This document shows, piece after piece, positions 47,526 to 58,441 of a stretch of 64,000 nucleotides of DNA. Within the stretch, counting starts at the first letter, position 1; every line of letters begins with the position of its first letter. Location: positions 15,010,269 to 15,074,268 of the forward strand of contig NC_092572.1 in the NCBI RefSeq assembly GCF_037975245.1, given 5' to 3'. The translations under genes and the position numbers were made by a program. The notes under the pieces are model-generated. The model was not told the DNA's origin, did not search any database, and saw only the letters and a list, made by a program, of their open reading frames with translations. The stretch is from Apostichopus japonicus (Eukaryota; Echinodermata; Holothuroidea; Aspidochirotida; Stichopodidae).

Positions 47526-49885
47526 CAAGCACACTCCCTCCTTCGGTCAAGTTCCTCCACCTAAACATCAACAGTATCCTTCCAAAATTAAGCCTCCTAC
47601 TTACTATATTCGCCAACCACTCCCCGGATATCATTTCGTTAAACGAAACTAAACTAAATAAAAATTCCCACCTTAGCATCCCTGGTTACCAAACTTTCAG
47701 ACACGATATCTCTCGCTCTATGGGAGGAGTACTTATTGCTGAAAAAAACAACCTCAAAGCCACCCTCCTCCCAAACAATCCCAAACAATTGAAATTGTAC
47801 TCGAAAGAGACAATAAACCTCTCCACATTATTAGCTATTATAGTCCCCAAATGAGCCCATATCCACAATCAAAAAAAGTTCTAATACAAATACAATACTA
47901 CTAGGAGATTTAAATGCCCACCACATCATTTTTGGTAGCACCAAAATATCTGAAAAAGGCATATCCCACTTAGAAATATGTGATAAACACAACTTAACAA
48001 TAACTAACCAAAATACCAAAACTAGGATAAACGCAATAAACTATAATACTGAACTACTTGACTACGCCATAACCTCAAGCCACCTTGCAACTAAAACTCA
48101 TTCGATTCAAATCCTAGAAGATGACCTAATCAGTGACCATTTTCCACTCCTTTTTGAGCTAGACATAAACCTCAGTCGCATCCAAAATAACGAATTAATG
48201 TATAATTACAATAAAACAGACTGGACATCATTTAAAAAGGAACTCGTAACAAACAACACTATCCCCAATTACAACAACAACAAGCTAAATTACATCGGCA
48301 TATATTGTGACAGCATTGCCCAACATATCTTTAATACCTTCAAACAACACTGCCCATTAAAAACAAAACAGAAATCCAAAACTAAATAGGAATATTCTTA
48401 CACTAAATAACTCAGACGTCGCCTACATAGAACCTATATGATCTCCCCAGATCCAACTCTAAAAACCTAAATTAACCAACCTAAAAAACAAATAAATAGA
48501 CAAATATCGGCGATCAACCAAAACCAAATCCAAAACAAATGCGATTCAATCATTAATGACAAAAACCCAAAACACTTTTGGAAAAATAAAAAAATATCAT
48601 AAACCCATAACAACCCAAACACAGGTAATACAGACGAATGCCTTAGAGATAAAGTAGGTAACCTCATCACAAATACTTAAGACCAAATAAAGCTTAGTGA
48701 ATCATACTTGAAAACTATATTCGATATCTTAGATGGCCCTCCATACGATAACAGATTCCAACACAAAATAGACCGTACAATTATCTGTAATGCAACCAGC
48801 TTTATCCCCAACTTCTAAGGATGTCTCAATGAAAACATCCCTCCACTCAAAGAAATAGATATAAATGATTGGTATAGTGCCACTGAATATGCAAAAATGC
48901 CTCCTCCCCTGGTCTTGACAACATAAATGACCTAATGCTAAAAGATTCCCCTCCGTCGGCCTCCGATATTCATTAACTCTCATATTTTCCCATTATTTAA
49001 CAAACTCCTTAGACTGGGTCATTTCCCAACCCTGTGGAAATCCGCCAAAATGATTTTAATACCGAAACTAAGTAAAGACACACCAAAATTCAAAACTATC
49101 AACCAATTAGTCTCCTACCAGCCTTAGGTAAGATTTTCGAAAGAATTATAGATAACCGCACCAGAAACCACCTTGAGCAAATTAATCACTTTGCCCGTAT
49201 CAATCAGGCTAATTCCGCGCACACAAATCTACAATAAACCAAACTTTCCACCTTTCCAAAGAAATTCGCATCGGCTTCATAAAAAAACATGATACCACTG
49301 CCCTCTTCCTTGATGCCGAAAAAGGCGTTCGACAAAACTTGGCACAACGGCATAAGAATTTAACTACTTTAACTTTAATCTCCCCTGGAATTACACCAGA
49401 CTTCTTTCCTCTTTCTTTAGTGAGCGCAATGCCAAAATATGCTACAAAAACCAACAATCAAAACCTATTCCACTTGGTGCAGGTACTCCACAGGGCGCTG
49501 TTCTCAGCCCCCTCCCCTGCACCCTATTTGTTAATGATTTGAACATCCCCCCTCTATCTGAATGCAACTATAGTCAGTACCCTGACGACATAGCCATTTG
49601 GAGCACCAGTAAAAATATCTATATGACGGAACTAAATATTAAAAGAGCAATTACACATCTCAAAAATTGGTGCTCGATGTGGAGAACAAAAATATATCCC
49701 TCAAAATCTAACCTAGCCAATTTCTCCATAATAAACTCAAAATACCATAACCATATTTCCAAAATTAATCTTTTCAACACCTCAATCACTGCTACTCCTA
49801 ATGCAACCTTCCTTGGTACCACTTTCGATAGCAAATTATCGTTTAATCTACTTTGTAACATTTACCAGCAATTCCTTGACTGAAC
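47522..49885 (+). pseudogene. LINE ORF2: endonuclease and RT, heavily broken
   Basis: Endonuclease motifs: SVKFLHLNINSILPKL near 47546, DIISLNETKLNKN near 47630 (catalytic Glu), LLGDLNAHH near 47900 and ISDHFPLLFEL near 48130 (SDH). The RT is scattered over frames: KMILIPKLSKD-like near 49050, then the catalytic box near 49575, which reads CNYSQYPDDIAIWS, so the usual YADD/FADD has Pro for Ala. After it come LKNWCSMWRTKIYPSKSNL and FLGTTFDSKLSF. Many stops lie between 48390 and 49500. Confidence 0.85.
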
Positions 49886-50246
49886 ATAGACAATCTCTCC
49901 AAGAAAAAAAAAAATGTCTATTCTATAAAAACAAACTTATTATCCCCCGTAGGACCTCTCGCCAGGTCGACCAGGGGTTAAACTCCTTTTGTTTTGATAT
50001 CAACAACAACAAAAACAAAACTCAAATTAAAAAAAAAGGTAACTAATTTCTTTTATTTCATTTCATTTATTGATTTTTATTCTATTTCAACATAAGTATG
50101 ACATACGACATAGAAGGAGATAAGAAACAAAACTTGTGAAAGGAAGTGTACTAAAAAAACCTATAGGGCTTGTCGGGTAGTGACACTCCCTAAAAACTTA
50201 ATGTGGAAGACATCATGATTAGATTTTGGTTTTATTTAATCAATAG

Positions 50247-51833
50247 GTGGAGGTAGAGGAATTGGACACTCTTGCACAAGATATCAACGGCTTGAAGTAC
50301 TCTGCTCAGGCGGCCTCCATTCTAGGTATGTACTTAATAATAATATAATAATAATAATCATAATAATAATATTCAATTTACTGTGTTTGGAAAGAAACTT
50401 GTTGCTGCTTTGGATGAAGATTAAGGATTCTTGTTTTTCAAAAGGCAAAATGCAAGATGGACTATATATGAAAGGATGAATACCAAAAATTAAGAAAAGA
50501 AATTGGGTGGGGGGAGGGGGAATCAGGCAGAGACCATCATGTTACTACCCTGTTAATTTTGTGTAGGACCCTGGTTAATTCAAAAGGAAGAAATCCCTTT
50601 AGTACCCTTGAGTTTCTGAAAGGGTTCTTCTTTGGGATAATGGTGGAGAGACATATCGATGTTCTCTTTTGGGTCTGATCGTCAGGAAAATGCAGATTAA
50701 ACTGCCGTGTCCATTTGGAACCTGGGAATTGAACCCTGCTACTGGAACAAATGTATTCCATCAGAGCATAGACAATGATTCAGAGAAATATGGCCTTTAT
50801 ATTAATAATCTGTTGTTTTCTTTCCCAAATTTTTCTCTTTGGTTTAACAATGAGTGAAAAGATTCATTCGGTTGGAAGCAGCACCATCCCTTTTCACACT
50901 TTTTTTTTTTTGGGGGGGGGGGGAGAGACCTATTAGCCCTTAGGGTCTGAAAATATTACAATAGGATTATTGTGGTGGACAGGACAGACAATAGTTATTT
51001 TTGCTTGTAGCTGAATGTATGATGTCCAGGGATCACAAGGAAGTATCAAAAGCCCGATCAAAACTGCCGTTTTTTTGTACTATCGAAATTTGTCAGAATA
51101 AAGAAATTGAAAGCCAAAATATAAAGAGTTTATCTGGCCTTGTAGACTGCGATTGAACCAGTCTCTGTCATCTACAAATAATAGAAAGTGGGTATCCATT
51201 TCTGTTTGTGACAGCAATAACAAAAAATGACTGCAAATTAACAAGTTTTTGTAAACTTTCTCTATTCCGGGATTCGAATCCCAAATTCCACTCAAATATA
51301 CCCCCCCTACTTATGAACTGTCACATAGCTCAAGGTGACAAACTTACTACAAAGATGAGAATAGGCCTTAGGTGGTTCCTAATTCAATGACGTTTCTCAC
51401 AGTTAATTGAATTGACTTCCCCCACCCTCCGGATTATTCTCACCCATAGAAAATACCCTCCACCCAAGAATACTTTAAAAAAAATACCATGGCTTACCAA
51501 GAACCTCTCTGCGTTCATTTTTCAGATTCCAATGAACCTTCCATCAGTAAAAGAATGGCGCAACTCGGTCTGAAGGACAATCGACCGCTGGCGGAATGGC
51601 TTGACTGGTACAACGCCAACCAGCCGGACCTGGCCGCCAAGCCCAACTTCACCACATTTCCACTGGACTTTAAGCCGTCACCGTGCAAACCGCTCTTCTT
51701 TGACATAGCTCTGAACCATATAGAGTTACCCTCCTTGGACGAGAAACTGGAACAGAATAAATCGTCCCCGCAGGGGGGCTGGGTGGGTTCCTGCGTGGAT
51801 GGTGGAGCGGGGGTGAAAAGTAACTCTCGAATT
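50247..51833 (+). CDS. SRP68: SRP68, last two exons (C-terminal part)
   Basis: SRP68 binds SRP RNA and SRP72 in the signal recognition particle, which brings ribosomes to the ER. Exon 50247-50325 encodes INGLKYSAQAASIL and ends in phase 1. Exon 51526-51833 continues DSNEPSISKRM and then FPLDFKPSPCKPLFFDIALN, HIELPSLDEKLEQNKS. It matches the conserved SRP68 C-terminus (FPP-x-F-x-P-x-PCKPLFFDLALN-x-x-x-x-P-x-L-x-x-K-L-E-Q). At the six-G run 51773-51778 the frame seems to lack one G. The shifted frame gives GLGGFLRGWWSGGEK and stops at 51833, like the usual G-x-x-G-x-x-x-G end; the unshifted frame runs on to 51884 with unrelated residues. Upstream exons were not found; the LINE before it may sit in the preceding intron. 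Confidence 0.85.
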
Positions 51834-51889
51834 GCCACGATGTCGGAAAAAGGATTTCGGAAAAAAGGTCTTTTGTATACATAAGCCGG

Positions 51890-53340
51890 TAGTATTTGGG
51901 AGGGCTCTCACTCTTCTCCTGCATGTGCTGTAATCATCTTTTATTTAAGTTTTATTTGATTTCATTTGTATTTTTTTAGTATAGAAAACTACACCTTGTT
52001 GCAATGCAAACACAAAGATGGGGGAAGGCCAAAAAGAATAACACTCACTTTTTTAACGTGGCTTGGCAAACAAAATTTGAAGAATATTCAAAATGGGAAT
52101 TGGAATTTTATATATTTTGGATTTGGTGTTTGTGTGTTTATCTTGTTTAGAGAAAAAGAAGAAAAAAACAGCATCTTTATTTGATGGGGCTTTTGAGTTT
52201 TAAAAATGGGTTTTGGGTGTTGATTTCTTGGTCTACAAACATTGTGGTGCTTGACTGACTGACACTTTATGGGGGGATGTTAAGGTGACTGAATTTGATA
52301 TTGGCAGGAGTTATGGATGATAGTTGGAAGGACCAGGGGTGGGGGGGGGTGGTGAAGCGAAGGATAGAGAAGGAGAAATGAAAGTGTTGAAAGTGAAGAG
52401 GGAGAATCTTTTAATTGAATTTTCAGTTTGCAGCAGCACAGGTTTACTGCATGAAAAGGCTATATTTAAAGAAACTTTCAATAATGCACTCTTCGTGTAT
52501 ATAATTTGGTGGGGTGTGGTAGTCGGAGCAGGGGGGTGTGTGATTGAGACAGCAATGAAAGGGAGCAACCTTTCCACATGTATGTTGTTTGTGCTATGGT
52601 AGTATCGTTTCCTTTTTCAAACTGGGGGGCAAAAGATGTAAAAATTAAGTTATCTAAAATTAATTCAAAATCAGGTTTAGTTAATAAATGAAAGTTAAAG
52701 AAAATTTTATTGATGGTAGCAGGGGTGCCATGGTATTGTAAACTGAATAATCAATCAGCCATGGAAGGCCAACTCCTTTTTGTTGGGAACTTGTCGTCAA
52801 GCAAACCTATGGATTCAAGCCCTGTCTGGCTAAAGTAAGATGGGGTTATTATTTTTATCTAGGAGAAATCAATTCTTTTTCCCCTCATGATGAAATGGTC
52901 TTCCAAATGTTTAAAAAAAAATGTCCAAAAAGAATGTACTGGTGTGAATTGGAGATAGCCACCTGGTGTGAAGTAAAAAGGCCATAGGCTTATCCCATAT
53001 GTACATGTGACTACTTAGTATCATTAAATAACTGCCCCCAGGTTGATATTATAAATAATAGAAACATTATAGAAAATAACTGTCTGTTGTCACCCAACCA
53101 TCTCAATAGTAGATGCAGGTATCACTAAGAATGTTTATGAAATATGTATTGCATGTGTTGATTAGTATTTGCATAATAATTTGATGAGAGATAACCTGTT
53201 TCTGGACAGGTAGTTGAAGGGTATTAACTGTGGTGGGAGGGATGAAGGTATATCCTGTCCATGAACTGATTTGTCATTAAAAAAAGAAGTTATTTCAAAG
53301 TATCACTCTTTTTTCTTCCTTTTTTTTTCTTCCTTTTACA
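51890..53340. other. Non-coding stretch 3' of SRP68
   Basis: Likely 3' UTR and spacer. No gene recognised. A GGATTCAAGCCC segment near 52812 recalls a pol III B box but has no partner A box. Confidence 0.5.
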
Positions 53341-53360
53341 TGAGTATTGTAAAAGGAAAA

Positions 53361-53440
53361 GCAGAGGTTGAGTTTGAGCCAGGGACCTTGAGATGCAAAA
53401 GCAAAAGTCTTTACCACTAGACCATTAGTTGGGCCTCTGG
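53361..53440 (-). repeat. tRNA-derived SINE head, type 1
   Basis: On the minus strand an A box TGGTCTAGTGGTAAAGAC is followed at tRNA-like distance by a B-box-like GGCTCAAACTC. The stretch between looks like a decayed tRNA with a TGGTCTAGTGG D-arm (Glu/Asp/Gln style). The B box has one mismatch, so activity is unlikely. Confidence 0.6.
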
Positions 53441-53535
53441 ATTCTAAAGTTTTACAAATATTTAAAGATCCTGCTGTTTGGACTTAGTCGTTTTTGTAAA
53501 ACATTTTCTCCACTACTCCTCCCCCCGACTACCGA

Positions 53536-53800
53536 TTAGCTAGTCAGGGGGGAGGGGTGGCGGCGAACTCCACTTGTCCGCGCGTGAACCTTGTCAGGGG
53601 GGGGGTGGCGGCGATCTCCACTTGTCCGCGCCTTTACCTTGTCAGGGAGAGGGGGCGGCGACCTCGCCTTGTCCACACCTTCACCCCCTCTCACCTTCTC
53701 ACCTCCACCCCCTCTCACCTTGGTACTCACCTTACCCACCTGTCAGGAGGGGGGGCCGCCCACCTTCGGGATTCACCTTATCCACTTGTCAGAACTCCTT
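53536..53800. repeat. GC-rich minisatellite
   Basis: About 50-bp units of CTTGTC-AGGGGGGG-TGGCGGCGA-CTCCACTTGTCCGCGC, three clear copies, then decayed C-rich units. The overlapping ORFs in several frames are products of the repeat. Confidence 0.8.
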
Positions 53801-53805
53801 TTGCA

Positions 53806-53885
53806 AATACTCACCTGGGACTTGAACCGATGCAATCCAAACCAATCGCTTACTGAACGATGGAATAACCAATTACACCATTTTG
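53806..53885 (-). repeat. tRNA-derived SINE head, type 2 (Thr-like)
   Basis: Minus strand: A box TGGTGTAATTGG, a 5-bp anticodon-type stem ATCGT/GCGAT around the loop TCAGTAA, and B box GGTTCAAGTCC. The loop would give an AGT (Thr) anticodon, but position 33 is C and the acceptor stem does not pair, so it is a tRNA relic or SINE head and not a working tRNA gene. Confidence 0.5.
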
Positions 53886-53985
53886 GTTCCCTCTGGAGAA
53901 ACTTCGTTTCTTATATTTATACTTCCACTCCCTCCAGAGGGTAGAAAAGTAAAAGGCTCTGTCTGGACATGAACCGCAGACATGA

Positions 53986-54900
53986 TGCTCTGTCTGGGAA
54001 TCGAACCGGAGACATGGAGTTTGTCAGTCTCTCCAGTCCAGAGCACTACCAACTGCGCCACTAGAACTGTTGAGAATTAATGCTCGTTTCTAATATTTAA
54101 ACTTCAGAGTCCAGAATGAAATCAGTAAAAGAGCAAAAATATAAAATGCTCTGTCTGGGGTTCGAACCGGAGACATGGAGTTTGTCTGTCTCTCCAGTCC
54201 AGAGCACTACCAACTGCGCCACTAGAACTGTTGAGAATTAATGCTCGTTTCTAATATTTAAACTTCAGAGTCCAGAATGGAATCAGTAAAAGAGCAAAAA
54301 TATAAAATGCTCTGTCTGGGGTTCGAACCGGAGACATGGAGCTTTGTCTGTCTCTCCAGTCCAGAGCACTACCAACTGCGCCACTAGAACTGTTGAGAAT
54401 TAATGCTCGTTTCTAATATTTAAACTTCAGAGTCCAGAATGGAATAAGTAAAATAGCAAAAATATAAAATGCTCTGTCTGGGGTTCGAACCGGAGACATG
54501 GAGTTTGTCTGTCTCTCCAGTCCAGAGCACTACCAACTGCACCACTAGAACTGTTGAGAATTAATGCTCGTTTCTAATATTTAAACTTCATAGTCCAGAA
54601 TGGAATCAGTAAAAGAGCAAAATATAAAATGCTCTGTCTGGGGTTCGAACCGGAGACATGGAGTTTGTCTGTCTCTCCAGTCCAGAGCACTACCAACTGC
54701 GCCACTAGAACTGTTGAGAATTAATGCTCGTTTCTAATATTTAAACTTCAAAGTCCAGAATGGAATCAGTAAAAGAGCAAAAATATAAAATGCTCTGTCT
54801 GGGGTTCGAACCGGAGACATGGAGTTTGTCTGTCTCTCCAGTCCAGAGCACTACCAACTGCGCCACGAGAACTGTTGAGATTTAATACTCGTTTCTAATA
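53986..54900 (-). repeat. Tandem array of six ~161-bp tRNA-like units
   Basis: Units begin (plus strand) with TGCTCTGTCTGG at 53986, 54147, 54308, 54470, 54630 and 54791. On the minus strand each has an A box TGGCGCAGTTGG (one unit has a T in place of C: TGGTGCAGTTGG), a B box GGTTCGAACCC about 50 bases on (first unit slightly changed), and a T-run (TTTTATATTTTTGC) a few bases after the tRNA-like end. The D-arm GCGC/GTGC pairs, but acceptor and anticodon stems do not form a normal tRNA. About 80 bases of unrelated linker separate the heads. A cut-off unit lies at 53956-53985. Confidence 0.88.
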
Positions 54901-54939
54901 TTTATTCTTCACAACATTAGAAGGCAAATAAATAGAAAA

Positions 54940-55215
54940 TCAAATGCATCCTCTGGTGTTTGAATTCAAGACAAGGAGTATGTCTCATTTTTTTCAGTTT
55001 ATTGACAATTTCATTGTACAAAACGATAATAAATATGCAAAATTATACAACATAACAACTTCGCCACAGTAACTGTTAATTGAGAAATGATAGGCTTTTC
55101 TAATATTTTAACTGCAAAATGAGGAAAAGAAATATCAAAACAATGCATCCTCTGGGAGTTGAATTCTAGACAGAGAGTTTGTCTTACCTTCTAAGTACAT
55201 AACACTAACCACAGT
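54940..55215 (-). repeat. Two diverged units continuing the tRNA-like array
   Basis: TGCATCCTCTGG followed by GTTTGAATTCAAGAC (54943) and GAGTTGAATTCTAGACAGAGAGTTTGTCT (about 55145) are decayed versions of the array unit. Their B boxes have become GAATTC-type sequences. They suggest the array was once longer. Confidence 0.6.
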
Positions 55216-55239
55216 AACTGTTTAGAAATAATTATTAGT

Positions 55240-55345
55240 TATTTGATTTGATTTATTTTGTTTTTTCACGTGCAAATATACAATGTGAAAGGAAGTCTTC
55301 TATAAAGCATACAATAGCTTAACAATGTAGAAGACTGGTCAGAAA
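55240..55345 (-). repeat. LINE 3' tail with conserved hairpin
   Basis: On the minus strand: left arm AGTCTTCTA (55336-55328), loop, right arm TAGAAGACT (55302-55294), then TTTCACATTG...CACGTGAAA and an AAATC tandem tail. Nearly identical to positions 1-82 of the window. Confidence 0.8.
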
Positions 55346-55870
55346 AGCATTATTTGGACAATTGCTTCCCATCTAGCAAAAACATATCCCTAACAAACAG
55401 TAAACCGGCGTCGTAAAAGCGTTTTGTCATAAACAATGGTATTATCAATTCTAATAAAATTATTAGGGATTTGCACACCCAATTTCCGATGGTTTCTTAA
55501 AGGTAGCTAAGCTTACTCAAAACCATACAAATTTGTCCAATGAAGGTATTTTTAAATACAGGAAATATCCTGGTCATGAAAATTATAATTAAAAAGCAAC
55601 CCTTTACCGGACGGCGACAGAGAGGAATGAAATAAAAGAGCTTCCAATACCCCGTGTTGGCATTATTACAATAACGCTTGACCCAAGAGGTTTTGCGAGC
55701 ACCAACAAAGCTGTGAACATATATTTTTTTTAAACCCCCCTTTTCATTATACATAGTAATTTTCCTTACTTTTATCAGTTTTCCCGTTCGAAATAAATCA
55801 AAAATAGTACTTTGGATCTTATCAATAAAATCTTTTGGAGGGCTATGCAGATTCCTTTGGGACCACTTAT
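55346..55870 (-). pseudogene. LINE RT C-terminal remnant (L1/Tx1-like)
   Basis: The minus-strand ORF 56102-55497 reads, from about 55870, SPPKDFIDKIQSTIFDLFRT then GKLIKVRKITMYNEKGGLKK and later SFVGARKTSWVKRY. This is the post-catalytic block of L1/Tx1-type RTs (K-I-x-x-x-x-F-x-F-x-W-x-x-x-x-x-K-I...KGGL...W-x-K-R). Decayed similarity goes on to about 55390. Catalytic motifs are absent. It runs without visible break into the 3' tail at 55240-55345, which elsewhere belongs to a CR1/L2-type LINE. Confidence 0.6.
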
Positions 55871-56096
55871 CTCCCGCACGGAAGCAGATATGGACCTGGG
55901 AGTTGCAAATTCGGGCTCCTGAGCATCGGTTACCCCCTGTTACGTCATTTGGGCGAAATCGATTTTGGATCGATTTTTGGTCAGTTTTGGCAAAACTGCA
56001 AATCAGGTTTTTTGCCCCCCACGCCCCAACACAGCACCTAATTCCAAAATAAACTTCAGATTCGTAATCAGCGTGTCGCGAACTACCAGAAAACAT

Positions 56097-56455
56097 ACAC
56101 ATTTATCGCTTTTGCGACAATTTGTTTTTCACCTCAAAGAAAAGTAAGACCGAAAAACTTTTACGACGAACAAAGGTTATAAAGCCTTTTGTTGTCCCTA
56201 AAAGTTTTTCGGTTTTCTATTGTTCCTCTGAAGTTGCAAACTGAGCGAAATAAGTGTCATAAGAGGGTGCTCGACGCATGTTGCCAGTGATACGTGATTT
56301 CAAAGCAGTCAAATCAAACCTTTGTTTGTCATCTTGAGTTTTATCTTGACATTTATGAATAAATGGGTCAATTTTGGCAAAAAACTGCAAGAGGTACGTA
56401 CCCCTTACGGTATTTTAGGTGAAAAAACTTTTTGTCGCAAAGGCGATAAATGTGT
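56097..56455. repeat. Inverted repeat pair, ~38-bp arms
   Basis: 56097-56133 (ACACATTTATCGCTTTTGCG...) and 56418-56455 (...CGCAAAGGCGATAAATGTGT) are inverted copies with a few mismatches, 284 bases apart. Possible ends of a small non-autonomous element. Confidence 0.6.
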
Positions 56456-56632
56456 ATTGTAGGCCTATGCTAAGCGATAGAAGTGTACAATGTTTTAATC
56501 GTAATTTTTTCTTCAAAAATGGAACGGAGGGTGATAAAATACTGCCTGATACTGTTGTTTTAACTGGTTGTTGTATATTAATAGTTTTCAACCGCTCCGC
56601 GACATGAGCTATGCAGATTCAGGAAACGTTGC

Positions 56633-57415
56633 CAGGGGCGTAGCGAGCGGGGGGGGGGGGTGTGAAGGGTGTCACACCCCCTCCAATAATTTGGTCGCTG
56701 TCGGCAAATTTTGGGTCTGTCGGCAAAAGGAGAAAAGGTGAAGAGAGCGGAAGGGGAAGAAAGAAGGAAAGCTGAATAGAGAAAAGGAGAACGGGAGCTT
56801 CTTCCGTGCCAAATTTGACTTAAAATATGCACCAGATTGCATCTAAGGACGTTTCAAAACTAAAAATTTTCCAAAGGGGAGGGGTAGACCCCCTACCCTT
56901 AGACCTCTCCCCCATTTCAGTCACCACTTCCAGATCCGTCGGCAAATCAAATTTGACTTAAAATATGCACCAGATTGCATCTAAGGACGTTTCAAAACTA
57001 AAAATTTTCCAAAGGGGAGGGGTAGACCCCCAACCCTTAGACCCCTCCCCCATTTCAGTCACCACTTCCAGATCCGTCGGCAAATCAAATTTGACTTAAA
57101 ATATGCACCAGATTGCATCTAAGGACGTTTCAAAACTAAAAATTTTCCAAAGGGGAGGGGGACACTCCCTCCCCTTAGACCCCTCCCCCATTTCAGTCAC
57201 CACTTCCAGATCCGTCGGCAATTCAAATTTGACTTAAAATATGCACCAGATTGCATCTAAGGACGTTTCAAATCTAAAAAATTGCCAAAGGGAGGGGGAC
57301 ACCCCCTCCCCTTAGACCCCTGCCCCATTTCAGTCACCACTTCCAGATCCGTCGGCAAATCAAATTCTCCACCCCCCCCCCCCCCCCAAACAAAAAAACC
57401 TTCGCTACGCCCCTG
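56633..57415. mobile_element. Non-autonomous hAT element with exact 8-bp duplication
   Basis: Terminal inverted repeat CAGGGGCGTAGCGA at both ends (14 of 14 bases). Exact 8-bp target duplication AACGTTGC at 56625-56632 and 57416-57423. The inside is filled by a 137-139-bp tandem repeat in about four copies. No ORF with transposase motifs, 783 bp in all. Confidence 0.92.
56811..57362. repeat. Tandem repeat, 137-139-bp unit, 4 copies
   Basis: Units start CAAATTTGACTTAAAATATG at 56811, 56948, 57087 and 57226 and contain a GGGGAGGGGTAGACCCCC hairpin-like part and ATCCGTCGGCAAAT at the end. All inside the hAT element. Confidence 0.9.
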
Positions 57416-58441
57416 AACGTTGCCTTGACCATTACTTTAGCAACAAGGCAATCAAAAGAATTAAGATCTTTTAAGGACTCAAAAATGTAGAATTTATATT
57501 CCAAAATGTTTCAATACCCAGAGAGAACAGTCTTCCTATGTGAAATAAAGACATACAGATGCTCTATGTATGAGCACATGGGCATATTCTTTGATCAATT
57601 TGAGCAAGAAAAGCAGCTCTGCCACCCCTTTAATAAATAATGAGTTACATGACATTGTTTTATTTTCACTATGAAACATTTTCACAAGTTACTGCCAAAC
57701 CTAGAGTCATGTAGTATTATTCACTGAAATAATGCCAATTTTAAGACTATTTGAAATATGAAGTTCAATAAAGGTGTACGTGTTGAGTTATCCTGTTTAC
57801 AAGTACAGCATTTTGAACATCACCCTCCGTTCCATTTTGAAGAAAAAATTAGCATTATTTCTCAACAGTTGCTGTGACGCAGTGGTTAGCAAGGGCGTAG
57901 GAACCGGGGGGCTGGGCTGGATCTAACTGCGCCAAAGTTCAATACAGGGGAACTTGAAATGCAGCTATTGGTCAAGACAAATTGGTGGGGACACGGTATA
58001 TCATGTCCCCACTACTGAAAAAGTTGATGGGGACGCGTCCCGCTGTCCGCACCAGGATCTGCGCCCATGGTTTGAAGGCTGTTCATCCTGGAACGCCATT
58101 TTCATGCTCACTTATATGATGTGATATCTGCTGTTTGCTTAACAAATTCGAATAATTGAAATATGAGACTGAAATAAATAACTTTGATTTGTTTATTGTG
58201 CAATTCCCCACATTCTTTTCATTTCGAAAGACGCAGTTTCAAGTTCAGTACACTGAAGGTTTCGATTCTCTATCTGCCTTCAGTTTAGGTAAGATCTTGG
58301 GATATTCATCCCTAGATATCGCTGGATATTGCTAGAAATCCATACAGCACAGTGTTCTTGGTATTTCTTGGGATTTTTCGGGCCTGATCTTGGGAAATTG
58401 CAAAATCGGGAGTGGTTACACTCCATATAGGTCAGTGCACG

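Larger units (their letters stand above)
46111..50042 (+). mobile_element. LINE of Jockey/I type with three-knuckle gag, decayed
   Basis: Order on the plus strand: a 5' region (about 46111-46410), ORF1 with CCHC knuckles (about 46410-47525), endonuclease (47522-48390), degenerate RT (about 48400-49885), then an A-rich 3' end (about 49995-50042). Base use is unlike the surroundings: A- and C-rich on the coding strand with few G. The protein style (EYHEPP before the knuckles, three close knuckles) is that of Jockey/I-group elements and not of the CR1/L2-type family elsewhere in the window. The 5' border is inferred from the break in the ABCC exon copy. Confidence 0.85.
56501..57853. repeat. Inverted repeat pair split by a hAT insertion
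   Basis: TTTTTTCTTCAAAAATGGAA then CGGAGGGTGATAAAAT near 56503-56540 returns inverted at about 57800-57850 (CATCACCCTCCGTTCC then ATTTTGAAGAAAAAATTA). Without the hAT copy at 56633-57415 the two arms would enclose about 500 bases. Confidence 0.6.

Noticed and set aside
52324-52602. 92-aa ORF after SRP68
   Set aside because: Gly-rich start from a G run, overlaps an 88-aa ORF on the other strand, no motif.
53557-53944. Pro/Ser/His-rich overlapping ORFs of 83-117 aa
   Set aside because: Three frames are open together through a GC-rich minisatellite; no splice or codon signal.
54000-54080. Functional tRNA gene in the 161-bp array
   Set aside because: A and B boxes are good, but the acceptor and anticodon stems do not form a normal cloverleaf.
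57894-58073. A further hAT element (CAAGGGCGTAGGAACC ... GGATCTGCGCCCATG)
   Set aside because: Ends pair poorly, and the flanking 8-mers (GTGGTTAG, GTTTGAAG) do not match.
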